Shown: piece after piece, positions 27,270 to 36,212 of the stretch | Numbering within the stretch: position 1 is the stretch's first letter | Layout of the letters: every line of letters starts with the position of its first letter | Source: Myxococcales bacterium | GTDB lineage: Bacteria > Myxococcota_A > Polyangia > Polyangiales > Polyangiaceae | Length of the DNA stretch: 37,725 nt | Assembly: GCA_003154095.1 (NCBI GenBank) | Contig: PMCK01000588.1 | Location: 1-37,725 of the forward strand | Reading direction: 5' to 3' | Notes under the pieces: generated by a model | The model's database searches: none | The model's input: the letters and a program-made list of their open reading frames with translations, nothing else | What the model was told of the DNA's origin: nothing | Made by a program: the position numbers and the translations under genes

Positions 27270-27701
27270 ATGGACCAATCAGCATCCAATAGTAGTGAAT
27301 CCGTGCAGAAATCGAAAACGCAGCTCCGGGCGTTAGTCGTTGATGATTCGCGTTCGATGCGTGCAATCCTGCGCCGCGCGTTGGAGCAGTGCGGTTTCGA
27401 GGTGCTTGAAGCCGTCAATGGCCGCGACGCGGTCGAGCGTCTGGCCATGATGCGTATCCCCGATCTCGCGCTGGTCGATTGGAATATGCCTGAAATGACC
27501 GGGATCGAATTCGTTATCGCCATTCGCAGTGACAAAAATTACAACGCCATGCGCATCGTGATGGTTACAACGGAAACGGAGATGGAACAGGTCGAGCGGG
27601 CGTTGAAGGCGGGCGCCAACGAGTACGTCATGAAACCGTTCACCAGGGAGGTTTTGGTTGACAAGTTGACACTCCTTGGCCTGGGTGATCAATTGCCGTG
27701 A
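27270..27701 (+). CDS. cheY: Single-domain response regulator CheY
   Basis: A 143-aa receiver from the ATG at 27270, with AGAGG a few nt upstream; the open frame further upstream overlaps cheW and is rejected. A polar N-terminal tail of about 18 residues precedes VVDDSRSMR. The phospho-acceptor is Asp70 (LVDWNMPEMTG), a Thr lies in MVTTETE, and the Lys is in VMKPFTREVL. Its stop overlaps the cheB GTG (GTGA, 27698-27701). With the divergent cheY at 22223, cluster III thus has two CheYs plus the CheB receiver competing for phosphate from one CheA. Confidence 0.95.
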   Translation: MDQSASNSSESVQKSKTQLRALVVDDSRSMRAILRRALEQCGFEVLEAVNGRDAVERLAMMRIPDLALVDWNMPEMTGIEFVIAIRSDKNYNAMRIVMVTTETEMEQVERALKAGANEYVMKPFTREVLVDKLTLLGLGDQLP

Positions 27702-28768
27702 AAACTATCAAGGTTCTGCTCGTCGACGACTCGCTGCTCGCCAGGCGACTGATCAGTAACGCCTTGAATGCTAGCGGTCAGGTCGAGGTTGTAGGTACCG
27801 CCGCGTCCGGCGCCGCGGCGCTCGCGCAGCTCGCCACCGGAGTTCCTGACGCGGTTATTCTCGACTACGAGATGCCGGGCATGAACGGCGCGGAAACGTT
27901 AAGAAAATTGCGCGAAATTTACGCCATGTTGCCCGTCATCGTCTTTAGCGGCGCCAGTGAGCAAAGTGCCAAAGTGACCGTGGACGCTCTGGCCGCGGGT
28001 GCCAGCGACTTCGTTGCAAAGCCAACCTCGAGCGGACCTGATCTTGCGACCATTGTCGAGCTGGAGCTGGCGCCAAGGTTGTCCGCTCTGTGTAACCGAG
28101 TATTTCTCCGCCCTATAAAGGAGCTACAAGACCGAAAGGCGTCCGCGCGAGACAGTCTGCCTGGTGGTGGAGCACAAGTGATAGTGATAGCTTCTTCTAC
28201 GGGCGGTCCGGATGCGCTGGCCAAGCTGCTGTCACTCATTCCGGCCACAATTCCCGTAGCAATTGTAATCGCCCAGCATATGCCACCCGTATTCACACGG
28301 TGCCTCGCCGAAAGGCTCGACGCGACAAGCCCGCTCACCGTGCGCGAAGCCCAGGGCGGCGAATTACTAACCCCGGGTACGGTCTGGATTGCGCCGGGGG
28401 ATTACCATCTCGAGATTGAGGCCACTGCCGGGGGAGCCCGCACCGCGCTCAATCAGGGGCCGCCTGAGAATTCGTGCCGTCCCGCGGCCGATGCACTCTT
28501 TCGTTCTGCAGCTAGCGTATTTGGTGCTGGGACACTAGGCGTAGTCTTGACTGGCATGGGTCAAGATGGACGAAGTGGTGCTCGGGCAATCGTGGCTGCG
28601 CACGGCACCGTGCTCGCGCAGGATGAAAAGAGCGCGGTGGTCTGGAGCATGCCCAAAGCTATCGTAGAAGCAGGATTGGCTGAGGCTGTTTTATCTCTCG
28701 AATCACTCGCAGACGATCTTGTTCGTCGAACCGCACGTAAGCGCAGCGAGCGCAGGTCGCGACCATGA
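27698..28768 (+). CDS. cheB: Receptor methylesterase/deamidase CheB
   Basis: A 356-aa CheB. The receiver (5-125) has VDDSLLARR, acceptor Asp in LDYEMPGMNG, FSGAS and VAKP. The esterase domain (about 160-345) has Ser in IASSTGG, His in AQHMPPVF and Asp in LTGMGQDGRSG. The variant IASSTGG (usually IGASTGG) and GMGQDG set it apart from the two CheBs at 8570 and 11637. The GTG start overlaps cheY and the stop overlaps the cheR ATG (ATGA, 28765-28768), so CheY, CheB and CheR are translationally coupled. The substrate is presumably the PAS receptor. Confidence 0.95.
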   Translation: MKTIKVLLVDDSLLARRLISNALNASGQVEVVGTAASGAAALAQLATGVPDAVILDYEMPGMNGAETLRKLREIYAMLPVIVFSGASEQSAKVTVDALAAGASDFVAKPTSSGPDLATIVELELAPRLSALCNRVFLRPIKELQDRKASARDSLPGGGAQVIVIASSTGGPDALAKLLSLIPATIPVAIVIAQHMPPVFTRCLAERLDATSPLTVREAQGGELLTPGTVWIAPGDYHLEIEATAGGARTALNQGPPENSCRPAADALFRSAASVFGAGTLGVVLTGMGQDGRSGARAIVAAHGTVLAQDEKSAVVWSMPKAIVEAGLAEAVLSLESLADDLVRRTARKRSERRSRP

Positions 28769-29607
28769 GCTTGGAGCAAGCAGCGTTCGAACGAGTCCAA
28801 AGGCTCGTCTATTCCCTCGCTGGAATCGTACTCGAGAACGGCAAAGAATATCTAGTTGAAGCGCGACTGGCTCCGATTGCAAAAACCCATGGGTTCACCC
28901 GCATCGAGGAACTGATCGCGCAGCTCGATATTAAGCCCGATCTAATCGCACAAGTCGTCGAAGCCATGACCACGAATGAAACGAGCTTCTTTCGCGACCA
29001 TCGGCCATTCGAATTGATTCGGACCAAAATTATGCCAGAATTGCTCCTCAAGCGAGAAGAGCGTCGCACACTTGATATCTGGTGTGCAGCCTGTTCCAGT
29101 GGACAAGAACCATATAGCGTTGCAATGCTCCTTCACGACAATTTTCCAGAGCTCGCGAGCTGGAGGGTGCGGATCTTGGCAACCGACATTTCCAGCGCAA
29201 TACTCGAACGTGCACGCTGCGCTCGATTCAGCCAATTGGAGGTAAATCGCGGGCTCGGCGCGGCGCAGCTCGTCAAACATTTTCATCGCGAGGGTCTACA
29301 GTGGGAACTCAAACCGGAGTTGAGAAATATGGTGAATTTCACACAACTCAATCTGATAGCGAATTGGCCGATTCTGCCCACGTTCGACCTCGTCTTCTTG
29401 CGAAATGTCATGATTTACTTCGACGTCGAGACAAAGCGCAAGGTCCTGGCCAAGCTGAGCGAGAGGGTAGCTCAAGGTGGGTACATATTCCTCGGTGGGG
29501 GGGAATCCACATTGAATATTGATACCAATCTCGAGCGCGTCGAATTCGAAAACTCTGCGTGTTATCGCGTTGCTTCTCCGTCGTCGAATATCGCTGCGCG
29601 CCCGTGA
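28765..29607 (+). CDS. cheR: Chemoreceptor methyltransferase CheR (short-loop type)
   Basis: A 280-aa CheR of standard length. It has the SAM motif CAACSSGQEPYSVAM, ATDISSAIL and FLRNVMIYFD; the usual Cys before RNV is Leu. The beta-subdomain loop is short (HFHREGLQWELKPEL), about four residues shorter between the Phe and the PEL motif than in the cluster II enzyme, and lacks the Gly-x-Gly-Pro-His turn. This fits a CheR that does not bind a receptor-tail pentapeptide. In agreement, the neighbouring PAS receptor has no aromatic C-terminal pentapeptide. It is the last gene of the tightly coupled cluster III series. Confidence 0.95.
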   Translation: MSLEQAAFERVQRLVYSLAGIVLENGKEYLVEARLAPIAKTHGFTRIEELIAQLDIKPDLIAQVVEAMTTNETSFFRDHRPFELIRTKIMPELLLKREERRTLDIWCAACSSGQEPYSVAMLLHDNFPELASWRVRILATDISSAILERARCARFSQLEVNRGLGAAQLVKHFHREGLQWELKPELRNMVNFTQLNLIANWPILPTFDLVFLRNVMIYFDVETKRKVLAKLSERVAQGGYIFLGGGESTLNIDTNLERVEFENSACYRVASPSSNIAARP

Positions 29608-29806
29608 GGCTCATTCGATCTTCCGCCACCAAGGAATCGCGCCATCGGCGCTCCAAGTTGGGCAAGTCGTCCCGGTTAGTGGTTCGTCAGGTGCTCCCGC
29701 CATTTCCGTGATTTACTAGTTATTGCCTGCGGCCGGAGCAGGGACTTGCAAATCCGCTTAATCGGGTCCTTGTCCTGGTCGTTGTGGTCCATAAAGGAGA
29801 GTTGCC

Positions 29807-30226
29807 GTGCAGATTACCCAAGTACCCAATAAGCTCATTGTAGAATGGTGTGAGGATGTGAAGGCCGTGAAAGACCGTTGGCTTAGCTTCTTCATATCGC
29901 TAGAAGAGTTCAGCCAGGCCGTAATGATTACCGGTGTCGAATATGCAAGAGCTCACCGTGCGGTCGCATGGATTGCCGATGCGAGCGAGGCGAAGGGAGT
30001 CTTTCCGCAGGAGATCCAGGACTTTATTTCCCAGCAGGTGTTCAAGGCTTTTACCGACATTGGAATCAAGTACTTCATATCGGTTCAACCGAAGAGCGCC
30101 GTGTCCAAGCTCGGAGTGAAGCGTTATGAAAGCGAACTGGGCCCCCACGGAATCCAGCTCGTCGAGGTGGCAAGTGTTGAAGGCGCCTTTGCCTTCCTAC
30201 GAGAGCAGGTCAAAATTGCCGGTTGA
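29807..30226 (+). CDS. Small protein, SEC14/STAS-like (tentative)
   Basis: A 139-aa cytoplasmic protein with a strong ribosome site (AAGGAGAG 5 nt before a GTG start). The alternating pattern LIVEWCEDVKAVKDRW, YARAHRAVAWIADASEAKG, IKYFISVQP, and ELGPHGIQLVEVASVEGAFAFL resembles small proteins loosely grouped as STAS/SEC14-like, which are common in Bacteroidetes and deltaproteobacteria. The assignment is by pattern only. It is preceded by about 200 bp with no gene, including a short hairpin (CCTGC/GCAGG, 29726-29742), and so has its own promoter. The HDOD gene follows after 94 bp. Confidence 0.75.
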   Translation: MQITQVPNKLIVEWCEDVKAVKDRWLSFFISLEEFSQAVMITGVEYARAHRAVAWIADASEAKGVFPQEIQDFISQQVFKAFTDIGIKYFISVQPKSAVSKLGVKRYESELGPHGIQLVEVASVEGAFAFLREQVKIAG

Positions 30227-30249
30227 ATCAGTGTATAGGAACTGAACCC

Positions 30250-30275
30250 GGCCGACGCGCGACGGCGCGCGGGCC
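30250..30275. terminator. GC-rich stem-loop between the SEC14-like and HDOD genes
   Basis: GGCC-GA-CGCGC-GACG-GCGCG-CG-GGCC forms a nine-pair stem with a 2x2 internal loop and a 4-nt loop, 24 bp after the upstream stop. No T-run follows, so it is at best a non-canonical terminator or an mRNA stabiliser. A CGAATTC direct repeat (30285, 30295) lies just after. Confidence 0.35.
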
Positions 30276-30320
30276 AGAACTCGCCGAATTCTAACGAATT
30301 CCAATGTTCGCTATCAATTA

Positions 30321-31190
30321 TTGGGGCAAAGCGCCGTAGATCAGTTGCTGATGGATCTCAACGCGCTTATCGAGCAGGCCTACGATCTTGAACCACTACC
30401 AGCCTCTGCCGCGCGTTTGGCCGGATTGGTGGCGGATCCAGAATCGACCCTCGCGAGCATTACGGAGGTCATTAGACTGGATCCCTCCTTGACTGCCCGG
30501 GTCTTACGCGCTGCGAATTCCGCTCGAAGCGCCGTGAGAAACCCGATTACAACGGCCCATGACGCGGTGATCCGTCTGGGACGCGGGACGATTCTGTCAA
30601 TTACTGTCGGTGGCGCTGCGCGCAAACATTTGCAGCGGGCAATACCGGCGTACGGCCTCGGGGAAAACGTACTGTGGCGGCATTCCGTATCCGCCGCGCT
30701 AGCTGCGGAATCAATGGGCCCGTTTTGCAAGGCGTCCATTCCACCCGAAGCATTTGCCGCAGCATTGCTGCACGACATTGGCAAGCTGGTCTTAGGTAGA
30801 TTTCTCGACGCTCAGACCTTGTTATTGCTAGAGCAAGCACAGGCCGAAGGTCACCTAAATCCGCTGCAAGCGGAGTCTGAGCTGCTCGAGGTTAACCATG
30901 CAGAGCTGGGCGGCCTAATAGCTCAGAAATGGGAACTCCCGGAGACCATAGTGCAGGGAATTACGTATCATCACCGGCCTGAAGCTGGCCAAGCAATGAT
31001 ATGTGATGTTGTGTGCATCTCCAATGAATTGGCCATTGCGACCGGACTTGCCAACATGCCATCACCTCTCATCCACGAAGACCACACTCCTTCATTTGCA
31101 CGTTTGGGACTAGCCCCGCAGGATCAGGCGCGTATTTGCGAGATCATCAAGACCCGCTTTGCGGAGGTATTGGAGCGATTTGGAGCCTGA
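30321..31190 (+). CDS. HDOD-domain signalling protein
   Basis: A 289-aa protein from a TTG at 30321; an ATG at 30351 would give 279 aa and is equally plausible, since neither has a clear ribosome site. HDOD features: LDPSLTARVLRAANSA, DAVIRLGRGTI, the ALLHDIGKLVLGRF motif, LEVNHAELGGLIAQKW and ITYHHRPEA. It resembles the HDOD half of the cluster I fusion closely in these motifs but has no receiver. HDOD proteins act in regulatory cascades, often without nuclease activity. No membrane segment is seen. It lies just before the IS remnant and is probably not part of cluster IV. Confidence 0.88.
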   Translation: MGQSAVDQLLMDLNALIEQAYDLEPLPASAARLAGLVADPESTLASITEVIRLDPSLTARVLRAANSARSAVRNPITTAHDAVIRLGRGTILSITVGGAARKHLQRAIPAYGLGENVLWRHSVSAALAAESMGPFCKASIPPEAFAAALLHDIGKLVLGRFLDAQTLLLLEQAQAEGHLNPLQAESELLEVNHAELGGLIAQKWELPETIVQGITYHHRPEAGQAMICDVVCISNELAIATGLANMPSPLIHEDHTPSFARLGLAPQDQARICEIIKTRFAEVLERFGA

Positions 31191-31237
31191 TGGATCTACA
31201 CCGCGCGATTGGTCGCAAGCACCCGCGCCTACCTCTT

Positions 31238-31256
31238 TGTCAACGCAGATGAGACA
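31238..31256 (+). repeat. Left terminal inverted repeat of the IS remnant
   Basis: TGTCAACGCAGATGAGACA. The outer seven bases TGTCAAC match the reverse complement of the right end perfectly, and the inner part matches 7 of 12. Confidence 0.6.
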
Positions 31257-31322
31257 GTCATCACAGGGTGGTTACTATAGTAATCGCAAGGGGTAAAGAA
31301 GCCTCCCCCACGCAATTCATGG

Positions 31323-32030
31323 TTGCCCATGGCAATTGAGAGGTCCGCTTTCGACGTGACTGGGAAATCAAAACGACGAACATTTACGGCAGAATACAAG
31401 AAGCGGATCTTGCAACAGGCCGAAGTGTGCAAGGAAACTGGTCGACTAGGCGCATTACTGCGCAACGAGGGCCTGTACGCATCGCATATTGCGAATTGGC
31501 GCACACAAGCAGTATCGACAATGCTGGGCGCGCTTGCTCCAAAGAGGCGAGGCCCGCCGAAGGACTTGGTTGCCGGGCATGTTCGCGCGCTAGCGGAAAA
31601 AGACCGCGCGATTGCCCAGTGGAAACGACGCGCGCTACGCGCCGAGGCGCTCGTCAAGGTCCAAAGAACAAGACTGTCAGACGCTCGGGACGGCATTGCC
31701 ATGAGCGCTAAACTCGACTTGAAAAGCTCTGTTCATGCGGCAGCGACGGAACTCGGGGTATCTTCAACCTGCGCAGCTTTGGGCGTGTCTCGATCAACGT
31801 ACTATCGAGAACTCGCACCCAAGCAAGGTCCCAAGCAGCGGCGACGTTCACTGCGGAGGCTGTCGGATGCAGAACGCCAAGTCGTATTGAATGCACTGAA
31901 CGAAGATCGTTTCATTGGCCTCTCACCAGCTGCAATTCACGCAAAGATGTTGGGAGAAGGGCGATACCTTTGTTCCGTGCGCACCATACATCGAATATTG
32001 GCAGAGCAAGCGACAGCCAACAAAGATTAA
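31323..32030 (+). pseudogene. Truncated IS3-family transposase (OrfA plus start of OrfB)
   Basis: A 235-aa open frame. Residues of about 17-60 (RRTFTAEYKKRILQQAEVC, then ALLRNEGLYASHIANWR) are the helix-turn-helix OrfA region of IS3-type transposases. The middle part is a basic coiled segment. From about 145 the OrfB N-terminus appears (AALGVSRSTYYREL, then FIGLSPAAIHAKMLGEGRYLCSVRTIHRILAEQ). The protein stops right there; the DDE catalytic core that should follow is absent, and the next 157 bp to the right inverted repeat do not encode it. OrfA-like and OrfB-like parts are in one frame without frameshifting. It is classed as a non-functional remnant. Confidence 0.8.
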
Positions 32031-32186
32031 AGTTTGGGCTGGCACCGTTGCAGCGTAACCCATGAAATTGGCGACAGTACGACTCGCACAATTACCATTT
32101 GATCTGAGCGTTTGATGATTGTTGTGATTCGCGACTAATCTCGCCAATCAGCTTGCGAGCCTTCTACACTAATCTAAAACTCGGAG

Positions 32187-32205
32187 TGTCCCAGCGCAGT
32201 TGACA
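32187..32205 (-). repeat. Right terminal inverted repeat of the IS remnant
   Basis: TGTCCCAGCGCAGTTGACA on the plus strand, partner of 31238-31256. The region between the transposase stop (32030) and this repeat shows no gene, nor does the leader to 32330. Confidence 0.6.
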
Positions 32206-32330
32206 CGATGTGTGGTCGAGATGCGTCAAGCAATTGCCAGTGTGATTGGGTCTTATTCAGCCCCATCGAACGGTCGCAAATGCACGCGACACCCTGCGCG
32301 CTGTTGCAACGGAATCATATAGGAGCAATC

Positions 32331-34313
32331 ATGACCACCACAAGCAATCTTTCAACAAACGGTAAACGTAGACCTGGCGACCGAGCTTTAGCTGCTCCCA
32401 AGGACAACGCGAGCAAACAAGACGTCACGGCTACCGTAGGAGCTGACATCCAACAAGATCGTTTGGCAGCACGTCGCATGGCGGAGGAAAAGGTCCGCGC
32501 CCGCACGTTGGCACGCTCTCAGGCCGTTGCCGAAAAGCTTGCCTCTGCAACTTCACAGGTTTCGTCCGCAATTACCGAGGCATCCGGCGCGATTCACGAA
32601 CTCGAAAAGACGATGCAACAGATCGCGACCGGTGCCAACGAAGCGGCGTCCGCAGCCGAGGAATCACGTTCGGCGGTCAACCAGATTGAGAAATCTGCAA
32701 TAATGGCGGCGAAAAACGCCGACGTATCTATGAAGTCGGTCAACGCCCTGCAAGAACTGGCAAAAGAGACCTCCAACGACATTGCGAAACTAATTCAAGG
32801 GGTTGGCGAAAGCGCCCAAGCCAACATCGAATCTGCCAGTAAACTTGCGGAGCTCGAAAAGCTTTCGGACGAAATCGGCAAGATCGTGCATGCGGTAGCC
32901 CGCATTGCGGATCAGACCAACTTACTGGCCCTCAATGCTGCCATCGAGGCGGCACGAGCAGGTGAACATGGCAAGGGTTTTGCCGTAGTAGCTGACGAAG
33001 TGCGCAACCTCGCAGAGTTGAGCGAAAAGAGCGCACGTGGCATTCAAGAGGTGATAAACGAAATTCAAGGCCAGGTGAAGGTAGTCGCTGCCGACACCGA
33101 AATGGCAGGCCGCAAGGCAGCCGAAGAAGTCGAAAAGGCCAAGGTTATCACCCGCGACCTCGAACAGGTTGGGCGCGAAATGAGTGAAATCCAGAAGGCC
33201 TGCGAAGTCATTGGTGTCAATGCGAGCCAGTCTGCCAGTGGGGCCAAAGAATACCTCGCCGGAGCTGAGCAGATTGCGTCGGCGGCCGAAGAGGCTTCTT
33301 CCGCCTGTGAAGAATCACTGCGCTCAGTGCAGGAGCAATCCAAAGCCTACAACGAGATGTCAGACGCTGCCAGTTCCATGTCTGAGCTAGCAGAGGATCT
33401 TAAGACCTCGACCAACGCGCAGAAATCTGCGGAAGAACTAGCGGCTTCAGCCGAGGAGCTCTCAACCAACTCCGATGAGGTGAAGGCGTCCGCGAGCCAG
33501 ATCGCAACGGCCATTGAGCAGATTCAAAAGGCTGCCGGGATTCAGGGCAAATTGGCCGAAAAATCGCGCGACCTTGGGCAGCAGCTGCAACTTGCGACCC
33601 GCGGCATGGCCGATCGAGCTACTGAGAGTACGGAAAAGGGCAATCGGATCAAGGACGTTCTTACCACGAACAAAGTCAACGTGGACGCAGTTATTGCCAA
33701 CGTTAACGCAGCTGCCCAAGCTGCCGTGACCTCTGCCAAAAACGTAAAGGAACTCGAGGAACGGACGCGACGCATCGACAAAATTGTCGACGCCATCGTC
33801 ATGGTGACGGTTCAAACCAACATGCTTGCCGTCAACGGCAACGTCGAAGCGGCGCGTGCCGGTGAGTACGGCCGTGGCTTTTCCGTGGTGGCAGGCGACA
33901 TCCGTGCTCTGTCCAATGAAAGCAGCGAAAACGCTGACCGGATCAAGGATCTGGTGCGCCAAGTCCAGTCCCAGATCACCAAGGTGGCGGCTGACATTGA
34001 GCTCGCCGGGAAAACTGCCCTGGCTGAAGGAGAGCGAGCCAAGGTTTCCACTGAGAATCTGACACGTATCGCAATTGACGTGGACAAGGCGCTAGTCGCT
34101 ATTCAAGAAGTCATGACGGGGGCGCAGGAGTCGGCAACGGCGATTGAGCAAGCCGGCAAGGCTGCAGAACAGATCGGCGCGGCTGCGCAACAGATGTCCC
34201 GTTCCACCATCGAGGGCGCCAGCGCCGCCGAAGAGGCGGCCAAAGCCGCCCAAGAAATTGCACAAGCCATCGAAGAGATTGCCTCACAAGCCGACGACCT
34301 GCAACACGGTTGA
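32331..34313 (+). CDS. Soluble chemoreceptor with two signalling tips in one chain
   Basis: A 660-aa cytoplasmic protein from the ATG at 32331 (AGGAG six nt upstream; the 41 codons upstream in frame are not used). After a basic disordered N-terminus (about 1-50) it is almost entirely long coiled coil, with no PAS, HAMP or membrane segment. Two MCP hairpin tips are present about 300 residues apart. Tip 1, residues 187-222, is canonical ([20 protein letters not shown]). Tip 2, residues 486-522, is modified ([20 protein letters not shown]). The helices before and after each tip repeat QAA/SAAEEA-type methylation-like runs. A single chain could thus contribute two signalling hairpins, one perhaps with altered kinase control. 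The triple-CheW gene begins 29 bp later and is a likely partner. Confidence 0.92.
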   Translation: MTTTSNLSTNGKRRPGDRALAAPKDNASKQDVTATVGADIQQDRLAARRMAEEKVRARTLARSQAVAEKLASATSQVSSAITEASGAIHELEKTMQQIATGANEAASAAEESRSAVNQIEKSAIMAAKNADVSMKSVNALQELAKETSNDIAKLIQGVGESAQANIESASKLAELEKLSDEIGKIVHAVARIADQTNLLALNAAIEAARAGEHGKGFAVVADEVRNLAELSEKSARGIQEVINEIQGQVKVVAADTEMAGRKAAEEVEKAKVITRDLEQVGREMSEIQKACEVIGVNASQSASGAKEYLAGAEQIASAAEEASSACEESLRSVQEQSKAYNEMSDAASSMSELAEDLKTSTNAQKSAEELAASAEELSTNSDEVKASASQIATAIEQIQKAAGIQGKLAEKSRDLGQQLQLATRGMADRATESTEKGNRIKDVLTTNKVNVDAVIANVNAAAQAAVTSAKNVKELEERTRRIDKIVDAIVMVTVQTNMLAVNGNVEAARAGEYGRGFSVVAGDIRALSNESSENADRIKDLVRQVQSQITKVAADIELAGKTALAEGERAKVSTENLTRIAIDVDKALVAIQEVMTGAQESATAIEQAGKAAEQIGAAAQQMSRSTIEGASAAEEAAKAAQEIAQAIEEIASQADDLQHG

Positions 34314-34342
34314 TGCCACGGAGCAATTCAGGAGAATTTACC

Positions 34343-36196
34343 ATGGCAAATGCAAATGTGCTCGCGAGCGAGCAACTGGAAGAAAGTCAACTCGTTACCT
34401 TTTACTTAGGTAACGAGGAGTTCGGATTCGACATCATGTCCGTGCAAGAAATCATCAGACAGCCCACGCTGTCGAGGATCCCGATGGCCCCCGAATACGT
34501 CGAAGGTATCGCCAATCTGCGCGGAACTGTCCTGCCCATCATCGACACGCGAACTCGCTTCGGCATGAAGCGAGAGGCCGATACGGACCATACCCGGGTA
34601 CTGGTCGTGGACGTGGACGGCGTAAAGACGGGCCTGCGCGTCGATCGTGTTCGTCAGGTCACGCGGATCACGCGAGGCGACATCGAGGCGTCCCCAGCCG
34701 TTATCAAGAACGGAATGAGCACCGACTACTTGCAGGGAGTCGTCAAGCTCGAACAAGGCAAGCGAATTATCATGTCCCTTAGCCCGGCGGCCATCTGCAA
34801 GATTGAATCGAAGGGCGCGCTGAACCAAGCCATTCAATCTTCCCATCTCGAACTTGCGGGTGCAAGCGAGACGAAGACGGCAAAGTCTGGGGATTCCAGT
34901 GATCAGACATTGGCCCAATTAGTGTCGTTCAAGCTTGGCGACGAAGAGTTTGCGTTTCCCATGGAACGGGTGCGTGAAATTCTTCGCGTCCAGCGGCCCA
35001 ACGAAGTTCCCGATACGCCCAAGCACTTCCTGGGCATTCTTACGGTACGTGGAAACATCCTGCCAGTCATCGATCTCCGGCTATTGCTGAACCTCAGTGA
35101 CATGGCGGGCGACGTCGAGAGTTTGGCTCAAAATGCGTACGATACCTACGCGCGCTGGTTGACAGCGATGCCAAGCTACGTTGAAGAATCAGGCAACCAC
35201 ACCGCACTAGTGCAAGGCGCCGAAGCATTGCGGACCTGGGTAGCTGCGTTTGCAACCTCAAGTGAGCTCCTCATGGGTACGCTGGGCGCCATTCGATTGG
35301 CCAATGACAAGGTACTGCGGGCCATTCAGCAATTGCAAACCTGCAACAACCGTGAGGCGAGGCTTGCAAATTGCAAACAGGAAGTCGAGCCGCATGCTCA
35401 AGAGGCTCTACGCCAAATGCTTACGTTCAAGCAGCAAGTGCGTGAATGCATCCGTGAAGACCAGCGGCTGATTGTCGTACAGACGGGGAGCGCCCTGCTC
35501 GCCTTGCTAGTCGATCAGGTCAAGGAGGTTTTGACCGTACCAACGCGACTCATCGATCCACCGCCACAACTGGGTAGTCAGAAAAATCTAGAAATTCAGG
35601 GAGTGGCGCGGCTCAATGATGGCAAGCGACTGATCATGCTCTTGGACTCCGATCATCTGGTAGAAGGGCAAACCAAGGAAGCCCTGAAAAAGGCCGGAGC
35701 CCTTGGAACGGTTGTAGAGGCAGCCGGCCTCGACTTGAAGCACGCACAAGAGTCGGCAAGTTCCCTCGGCGAACGTCAATTCGTGACATTCCAGCTCGCC
35801 GATGGCGAATACGGAATTCCAATCAACGAGATTCAAGAAATTGACCGCTCCTCGCGGATGACCCGCATTCCCAAGTCCGCCGAACATGTCGACGGAATTA
35901 CCAACCTTCGAGGCGAGGTAGTCCCAGTTATCAATGCTCGCAAGCGCTTCAATCTTCCCATGAAGGAAACCGACGAGCGGACGCGCGTTATCATCATTGA
36001 CGTGGACGGGAAGAAGACCGGGCTGTTGGTGGATTCGGTCCGGGAAGTCCTTAACCTAGCGACCAAAGACATCGCTCCGCCCCCGGCCACCATCTCCTCC
36101 GCGATAGACCAGCAGTACATCTCCGGAATCGGAAAGGTGGACAGCGGCAAACGCATGATCGTCCTACTCAATGTAACCAAGGTCGTCGAAAGCTGA
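34343..36196 (+). CDS. cheW: Triple-CheW scaffold protein with a helical insert in the second CheW domain
   Basis: A 617-aa protein from the ATG at 34343 (AGGAGA eight nt upstream); an ATG at 34310 overlaps the MCP stop but has no such site. CheW domain 1 is at about 15-153, domain 2 at 192-442, and domain 3 at 477-614. Each has the VREI/VQEI, LRG..LPVID and LLVD.V.EVL signatures. Domain 2 is split after VIDLRLLLNL by a helix-rich insert of about 120 residues (253-373), then resumes with RLIVVQTGSALLALLVD. The insert has the spacing of a CZB (chemoreceptor zinc-binding) domain: YARWL, LRTWV and ANDKVLRAI in place of H..W, C.LG.W and H..vH. The zinc-binding His and Cys residues are replaced. 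The likely role is a multivalent adaptor linking several receptor or CheA P5 domains. Confidence 0.92.
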   Translation: MANANVLASEQLEESQLVTFYLGNEEFGFDIMSVQEIIRQPTLSRIPMAPEYVEGIANLRGTVLPIIDTRTRFGMKREADTDHTRVLVVDVDGVKTGLRVDRVRQVTRITRGDIEASPAVIKNGMSTDYLQGVVKLEQGKRIIMSLSPAAICKIESKGALNQAIQSSHLELAGASETKTAKSGDSSDQTLAQLVSFKLGDEEFAFPMERVREILRVQRPNEVPDTPKHFLGILTVRGNILPVIDLRLLLNLSDMAGDVESLAQNAYDTYARWLTAMPSYVEESGNHTALVQGAEALRTWVAAFATSSELLMGTLGAIRLANDKVLRAIQQLQTCNNREARLANCKQEVEPHAQEALRQMLTFKQQVRECIREDQRLIVVQTGSALLALLVDQVKEVLTVPTRLIDPPPQLGSQKNLEIQGVARLNDGKRLIMLLDSDHLVEGQTKEALKKAGALGTVVEAAGLDLKHAQESASSLGERQFVTFQLADGEYGIPINEIQEIDRSSRMTRIPKSAEHVDGITNLRGEVVPVINARKRFNLPMKETDERTRVIIIDVDGKKTGLLVDSVREVLNLATKDIAPPPATISSAIDQQYISGIGKVDSGKRMIVLLNVTKVVES

Positions 36197-36212
36197 GCAA
36201 GAGGTTAGAGGT

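Larger units (their letters stand above)
31238..32205 (+). mobile_element. Internally deleted IS3-type insertion sequence
   Basis: A 968-bp element bounded by imperfect terminal inverted repeats: TGTCAACGCAGATGAGACA at the left and TGTCCCAGCGCAGTTGACA at the right, 14 of 19 positions matching when one is reverse-complemented. It begins with TG and ends with CA, as IS3-family elements do. The only gene inside is a transposase lacking the DDE integrase core, so the element cannot move alone. Full-length relatives are usually about 1.2-1.5 kb. I see no target-site duplication (flanks tctt and cgat), which suggests an old insertion or rearranged flank. Confidence 0.7.

Noticed and set aside
30285-30301. 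CGAATTC direct repeat before the HDOD gene
   Set aside because: It is short and restriction-site-like, and two 7-mers 10 bp apart can arise by chance.
33462-33962. 166-aa minus-strand open frame opposite the dual-tip receptor
   Set aside because: It is antisense to the conserved second signalling tip and shows no domain.
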